A program made the position numbers and the translations under genes. A stretch of 64,000 nucleotides of DNA from Lentilitoribacter sp039986595. GTDB taxonomy: Bacteria > Pseudomonadota > Alphaproteobacteria > Rhizobiales > Rhizobiaceae. How positions within the stretch are numbered: the stretch's first letter is position 1; each line of letters begins with the position of its first letter. This document shows, one piece after another, positions 60,195 to 64,000 of this stretch. Under the pieces are notes generated by a model, which searched no databases, had not been told where the DNA came from, and was given only the letters and a program-made list of their open reading frames with translations. Where the stretch lies: assembly GCA_039986595.1 (NCBI GenBank), contig JBDWQJ010000009.1:62001-126000 (forward strand), written 5' to 3'.

Positions 60195-60586
60195 CTTTAC
60201 TTACGGTCATGGTTGTTGATGACAGTGAAGCAGATCACTTCATTTGTAATCACACGCTGAAAAAACACAATTCAGATATCAATATAATCGCCGCTTATGA
60301 TGGCCAGGAAGCGCTCGACATTTTAGCTGCTGCTGATGCGCACCCGCAAGTCATCTTTCTCGACATCAATATGCCACGCATGAATGGTCATGAGTTCTTA
60401 GAAAAATATTCAGAGATATACGGCGAGGAAAAATGCTCAGTTGTCGTCATGCTGACGTCCTCTGATCAAGAAAACGATAAAGAGCAATCCATGGCCTATA
60501 AAGCCGTTGTCGACTATTTTACTAAGCCACTTTCCGTAAAAGCAATTGACACGCTCTGCGATCAGAATAAGCATATTTATAATTAG
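60191..60586 (+). CDS. Single-domain response regulator
   Basis: A 131-residue receiver domain without output domain. The acidic pair D10-D11 ('MVVDDSEAD'), phospho-acceptor D58 ('VIFLDINMPRMNG'), T89 ('MLTSSD') and K112 ('YFTKP') are all present. Receivers of this Rcp1-like type usually act through protein contacts or phosphorelay. The start is TTG 60191, overlapping the kinase stop. A second histidine kinase follows 15 bases later, so this protein may sit between two kinases in a relay. Confidence 0.92.
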   Translation: MTLLTVMVVDDSEADHFICNHTLKKHNSDINIIAAYDGQEALDILAAADAHPQVIFLDINMPRMNGHEFLEKYSEIYGEEKCSVVVMLTSSDQENDKEQSMAYKAVVDYFTKPLSVKAIDTLCDQNKHIYN

Positions 60587-60601
60587 AGAAGCCGGGTTTA
60601 T

Positions 60602-61351
60602 ATGAGCGAGATGTCTGATAAACAAAAACTTCAAAAACTTGAGAAAGAATTTGAGGAATTCTTATACATTATCTCACATGATTTTGCCGCGCCTTTGCGT
60701 CATATCAATGGCTTTGTATCGATTATTCAACAGGACAAACAAGACCAATTAGATGCGCAGACAACCTCTTATTTGGATAATATTTTAAAAAGCAGCGAGC
60801 ACTTGAATGCCATGTTACAGGGGCTTTTAAAGTTGTCGCGGATCAACACACGACCAGGTGAAAGAACGACAACAACGTTGAGCGGGATAATTGAAGCTGC
60901 TTGGCATCACGATTTGCGTCATTTTATTCCCGAGGATGCGCAACTTAACGTCGCCGAAATGCCTGCATACTTTTGCGATGAAAGCCAATTACAGCAAACC
61001 TTTGGTGCCTTGCTGCTCAATTGCATTGAATATCGCAACCCAACTGATGACCTAAAGATTAATGTAACGCATAATTTAGATGATGATATGCATGTCATTT
61101 GCATTGAAGATAATGGCATTGGTATTCACCCCAAAATGACAGAACGTGTGTTAAAACCTTTCGCGCGCGCAGTCTCTGCAGCTGACTTTCCCGGCTTAGG
61201 CATGGGGCTTGCATTTGCGAAAAAAGTAATTGAACATCACAATGGCACGATCGAAATCAATGTAAGCGAAAATGCCAGCACTTGCGTGATCATCCGCCTA
61301 CCAAAGGTTAGCGATGATGAAAAGCTTGTTTCAACGGCATTGAGCACTTGA
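60602..61351 (+). CDS. Cytosolic histidine kinase without own sensor domain
   Basis: A 249-residue protein containing only a dimerisation/phosphoacceptor and a catalytic domain. H26 is in 'IISHDFAAPLRHINGF', the form found in phytochrome-like kinases. The ATP site is marked by 'LLLNCIEYRNP', 'EDNGIGIHPKM' and 'GLGMGLAFAKKVIEHHNG'. No membrane or PAS segment precedes them, so input must come from a partner, most likely the receiver at 60191 or the MASE1-CHASE kinase. It is the third gene of a kinase-receiver-kinase operon. An alternative is a phosphatase role. Confidence 0.88.
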   Translation: MSEMSDKQKLQKLEKEFEEFLYIISHDFAAPLRHINGFVSIIQQDKQDQLDAQTTSYLDNILKSSEHLNAMLQGLLKLSRINTRPGERTTTTLSGIIEAAWHHDLRHFIPEDAQLNVAEMPAYFCDESQLQQTFGALLLNCIEYRNPTDDLKINVTHNLDDDMHVICIEDNGIGIHPKMTERVLKPFARAVSAADFPGLGMGLAFAKKVIEHHNGTIEINVSENASTCVIIRLPKVSDDEKLVSTALST

Positions 61352-61408
61352 TTAAAGGCTAATATCGGCCTATCTCAAATCAAACAATCCTGGACCAGTG
61401 ACATTAAA

Positions 61409-62215
61409 ATGGCAGTCAATAAATCTTTCCGTGCCAAGCTATATGATTTTACCGAAAGCGAGCTATTCGGACGATCAATTCTTGTCTTAATCGTTATCAA
61501 CGCGATCATATTGGGCATGGAAACAAGTGATGTGATCATGGGTGCTATTGGTCCTCTTTTACATTTTTTGGATCGCGCAATCCTTGCGATTTTCGTCATC
61601 GAAGTCATCATGAGATTGATCGCTGATTTTAAAGGGTTTTGGCGCAATCCTTGGCGCATATTCGACTTTGTTATTGTGACTATTTCACTTATCCCAGCAA
61701 CGGGTGCTCTCTCTGCTATGCGCGCATTCCGCATATTGCGGGTCTTGCGAATAGTGAGCCAAGTTAGAGCGATGCGGCGCGTGGTTACGGGGCTTTTATC
61801 TGCGTTGCCGGGTATGGGCTCTATCGTGCTTCTGCTAGGGCTCATCTTCTATGTTTATGCAGTGATATCGACAAAGATCTTTAAAGATGCGTTCCCGGAA
61901 TGGTTTGGCTCCATCGGCGAGAGTTCATACACTTTATTCCAAATCATGACGCTTGAAAGTTGGTCCATGGGCATTGTGCGCCCGGTGATGGAAGAGTTTC
62001 CACTCTCATGGATGTTATTTGTGCCATTTATCATTATGACGGCCTTTACCGTATTGAACTTATTTATTGGTGTTATCGTGGACGCCATGCAGCAAGAACA
62101 CGAAGCAGAAGCGCGTGCAGAGCGCGAGACGATGATGAGTGAGAACGAACAGATGCTGATTGAAATTCGCGCTATGCGAAAAGAGCTGCAAGAAATAAAA
62201 GCCAGCTTGAAATAA
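61409..62215 (+). CDS. Voltage-gated sodium channel of the NaChBac/NavAb type
   Basis: A 268-residue one-domain channel, which would act as a tetramer. Six helices are visible. S4 has arginines at 105, 108, 111 and 114 in 'RAFRILRVLRIVSQVR', the classical every-third-residue voltage sensor. The pore filter TLESWS lies at 181-186, the sodium-selective signature shared with NavAb. S6 ('FTVLNLFIGVIVDAMQ') runs into a C-terminal coiled coil (about 228-266). Length matches NavAb. In bacteria such channels link to motility, pH or salt response, mostly in marine or alkaline species. It follows the two-component operon by 57 bases. Confidence 0.93.
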   Translation: MAVNKSFRAKLYDFTESELFGRSILVLIVINAIILGMETSDVIMGAIGPLLHFLDRAILAIFVIEVIMRLIADFKGFWRNPWRIFDFVIVTISLIPATGALSAMRAFRILRVLRIVSQVRAMRRVVTGLLSALPGMGSIVLLLGLIFYVYAVISTKIFKDAFPEWFGSIGESSYTLFQIMTLESWSMGIVRPVMEEFPLSWMLFVPFIIMTAFTVLNLFIGVIVDAMQQEHEAEARAERETMMSENEQMLIEIRAMRKELQEIKASLK

Positions 62216-62415
62216 TCGTCACGTTTTATTTCCAATTTGTTGCATTGTAAATTTGTTGCGATGTTGCGAGGCTTTGCGGTAACATCACGTTGCGTATGAG
62301 ATTCGTTTAAATCTCAATTTTTAATGATGTTACGCGTAGATTTTGGTGCTGAGAATTTTTGCAGGAAAACATCTCTGCATCACCAACTAAAAAGCGCGTT
62401 GTAAAGGAAAATACC

Positions 62416-62649
62416 ATGCCAATGGATGCAGGCGAAATTGAAAAATTGATCAAACAGGCATTGCCTGATGCGGCTGTAACTATTCGCGATCTTGCTGGTG
62501 ATGGGGATCACTATGCAGCTGAAGTCGTGTCAGAAAGCTTTCGAGGTAAGACACGCGTTGCGCAACATAAGATGGTTTATGATGCGCTGCAGGGAAATAT
62601 GGGCGGTGTATTACATGCACTTGCTTTACAAACGAGCGTGCCTGAATAG
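62416..62649 (+). CDS. BolA family protein (IbaG-like)
   Basis: A 77-residue BolA-type protein. 'MDAGEIEKLIKQALPDAAVT', 'GDHYAAEVVSESFRGKTRVA' and 'RVAQHKMVYDALQGNMGGVL' follow the family, with the conserved histidine in 'AQHKMVY'. Such proteins bind monothiol glutaredoxin and iron-sulfur clusters and tune iron handling. In alphaproteobacteria this short form commonly sits by the grxD gene, which is not seen here. ATG 62416 follows AAAGGAA; a frame from 62359 adds 19 unlikely residues. No DNA-binding role can be deduced. Confidence 0.9.
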   Translation: MPMDAGEIEKLIKQALPDAAVTIRDLAGDGDHYAAEVVSESFRGKTRVAQHKMVYDALQGNMGGVLHALALQTSVPE

Positions 62650-62759
62650 GTCATGAACTGGGACATAGCCTAATTTAATAAGAGCCTTAACGGCCACACC
62701 ATATCGGGACCATGCTCAAACGGGAACACCTCTTTTAAGAGGTAAAGAAGAGTGGGAAT

Positions 62760-63350
62760 ATGGGCAAATACCGAATGAAACTTCGGTCGATAGTGTGTGC
62801 GGCTGCGCTATTGGCATCAGGGGCAAATGTTGCATTATCACACAGTAACCAACCGAAAAGTGTAGCTCCAATAGATACTGGCGAGGCTTATAAAGTTGAC
62901 GAGATATTGGCAAAACAAGCGCAAATAACCGTCAATAATGCATTTTTCTTCGTTAAAGTGAGCAGCCCAGATGGGCAATCAAAAACAGTCATCACCAATA
63001 ATGTACCCTATGTGCCAAAGCATGTGTGCTACGGCTGGATTGTGCATTTAGACGGGGATGATCGGCTCGTAAAATTTACCGAGATATACACATCTTCCTC
63101 AGCTCCGGAGATCTGGTCTGGTGAGGACAACCCTTATGGTGCGCAGGAAACCTCTGCAGACCGAAAATCAACCCGAACAGAGAAGTTTATCACCACCTAT
63201 AAGGGCTGGATTGAAAATTCATGGTGCGTTGACGAGGGTGATCCGCTTGGCGCGCACAAGATGGAAGTACATGTGGATGGTCAACACGTTAAAACCTTTG
63301 ATTTTCAAATGGTTGAAAAAGAACTGTTCCAAGTTGTGGATATGCAGTAA
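62760..63350 (+). CDS. DUF2914-like secreted hypothetical protein
   Basis: A 196-residue protein with a signal peptide (hydrophobic about 8-24, cleavage near 'ALSHS'). The mature part is beta-rich with two cysteines ('KHVCYGWIVHLDGDDR', 'ENSWCVDEGD') that could form a disulfide, and ends in 'HKMEVHVDGQHVKTFDFQMV', like the strand pattern of DUF2914 proteins. Function is unknown; it should act in the periplasm. ATG 62760 follows AAGAAGAGTGGG; ATG 62775 is an alternative. It stands alone after the BolA gene. The family name is tentative. Confidence 0.55.
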   Translation: MGKYRMKLRSIVCAAALLASGANVALSHSNQPKSVAPIDTGEAYKVDEILAKQAQITVNNAFFFVKVSSPDGQSKTVITNNVPYVPKHVCYGWIVHLDGDDRLVKFTEIYTSSSAPEIWSGEDNPYGAQETSADRKSTRTEKFITTYKGWIENSWCVDEGDPLGAHKMEVHVDGQHVKTFDFQMVEKELFQVVDMQ

Positions 63351-63391
63351 AGATCTAATCTGAACTGCATTCCGTGCTAGAGACCGATAGA

Positions 63392-63532
63392 CTAATGACA
63401 GTGGTAGGTGTTGTCTTTACGCTTATTATGGCACCCTTCGCTATTGGTGCGACCACCATGTGCATTTGCAGCGGTCATGGCAAATATTGATGTTAAAAAT
63501 GCGATGACCATAAGCGATGAAATAGTTTTCAT
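63392..63532 (-). CDS. 46-residue secreted YHCH-type protein
   Basis: A short gene with a GGGGTAA ribosome site seven bases before ATG 63530-63532. A signal peptide covers about residues 1-24 ('MVIAFLTSIFAMTAANA'), and the mature 22 residues read 'HGGRTNSEGCHNKRKDNTYH' then CH and stop. The GGRT..GCH..K...YHCH pattern is that of small YHYH-type domains often found next to endonuclease or surface proteins, with paired Cys and His that could bind metal. Function is unknown. It is convergent with the DUF2914-like gene and small enough to be missed by many gene finders. Confidence 0.7.
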   Translation of the reverse strand: MKTISSLMVIAFLTSIFAMTAANAHGGRTNSEGCHNKRKDNTYHCH

Positions 63533-63769
63533 AAAATTACCCCAGTGAACGTTACACTAAAACTTAGCTATATCCATACGATGTGGCTACAAACTTGCCA
63601 CACTGTAAAGTTGTTTAATTTCATAACTAAATTGCAAATTGGCCTCTCACCCATACGTGACAATTCGTGAATGGTGCGACATTGCGCTGGCAGATAAGTT
63701 ACCGATGTTGAATACCGACTGAAATTTAAATTCACCACAAATAGAAATTTAAAACACACGGATAAAAAC

Positions 63770-64000
63770 ATGATCAAAACACTTCTCGCAAGCGCGATTA
63801 TTATGGGAACAACAATGACAGCAAACGCAATGGACAAAGTTTCAGACTCTTGGCTGATAAAAGAAAGTCAGCATGATGTAGCAACAACAACCGACAAGCT
63901 TGTTCAGGCTATTGAAGGAGCAGGCGCAACTCTCTTTGCTGTCGTCGACCATGCCGCCGGCGCGCGCAATGTTGGCCTTGAAATGGATCCGGCCACTCTT
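63770..64000 (+). CDS. DUF302 domain protein (3' end outside window)
   Basis: The first 77 residues are present. A signal peptide (about 1-20, 'LLASAIIMGTTMTANA') is followed by 'DSWLIKESQHDVATTTDKLV' and 'EGAGATLFAVVDHAAGARNV', the N-terminal half of a DUF302 domain. Such proteins are small, often secreted, and of unknown function, with structural similarity to lipid- or small-molecule-binding folds. ATG 63770 lies behind an A-rich stretch without clear ribosome site. The frame remains open to the right edge. Confidence 0.8.
   Translation, partial: MIKTLLASAIIMGTTMTANAMDKVSDSWLIKESQHDVATTTDKLVQAIEGAGATLFAVVDHAAGARNVGLEMDPATL

Noticed and set aside
61375..61845. Antisense frame over the sodium channel gene
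   Set aside because: It mirrors the clear channel reading frame and its product is a repetitive Ile/Met/Arg string without features.
1..64000. CRISPR arrays, rRNA genes or riboswitches
   Set aside because: No regularly spaced repeats, no rRNA sequence and no recognisable riboswitch core were seen on reading both strands.

Overview
The window reads as chromosome of an alphaproteobacterium of the Hyphomicrobiales (Rhizobiales) type, probably marine. This is inferred from the purC-purS-purQ-purL block next to a DUF1476 (F1-ATPase zeta-type inhibitor) gene, the frcBCA-type sugar transporter, four WDEF-tailed chemoreceptors and a NaChBac-type sodium channel. Base composition looks moderate to low in G+C. 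No species can be named from the sequence alone.

Region 1 (1-14.7 kb) is catabolic. It opens with a truncated sugar-binding protein gene and a divergent LacI-type regulator with two palindromic operator-like sites. A six-protein minus-strand unit follows: BKACE, carnitine dehydrogenase-thioesterase fusion, acyl-CoA dehydrogenase, ADP-forming acyl-CoA ligase and crotonase, with a divergent GlxA/CdhR-like regulator. Together they look like a gamma-butyrobetaine/carnitine to glycine betaine route. Next come a ROK regulator facing an frcB-frcC-frcA fructose-type ABC transporter, then a glutathione S-transferase.

Region 2 (about 15.02-29.51 kb) is a genomic island inserted in the 3' end of tRNA-Thr(TGT). 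A 15-bp direct repeat bounds it, and it carries a tyrosine integrase, an AlpA-like excisionase, a XRE regulator and a serine resolvase. Its cargo is a type I restriction-modification operon of unusual order, hsdR-hsdS-TIR protein-hsdM. It also carries a HUH-motif replication or mobilization protein candidate, a ribbon-helix-helix protein, a heparin-lyase-I-like polysaccharide lyase and unknown proteins. The TIR gene embedded in the hsd operon is the most interesting system in the window.

Region 3 (29.5-64 kb) is core chromosome: NAD kinase, three Cache-type chemoreceptors, a LivJ-like binding protein, a P1-family (NylC/DmpA) peptidase, purB, small conserved genes, an HpcH/HpaI aldolase, DUF1476, purCSQL, DUF3429 and an FAD oxidoreductase. 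It continues with a RES-domain protein, a fourth chemoreceptor whose C-terminal half and terminator nearly copy those of another one 17 kb away, msrPQ, a MASE1-CHASE histidine kinase with a response regulator and a second kinase, the sodium channel, a BolA-family protein and small secreted proteins. The window ends inside a DUF302 gene.
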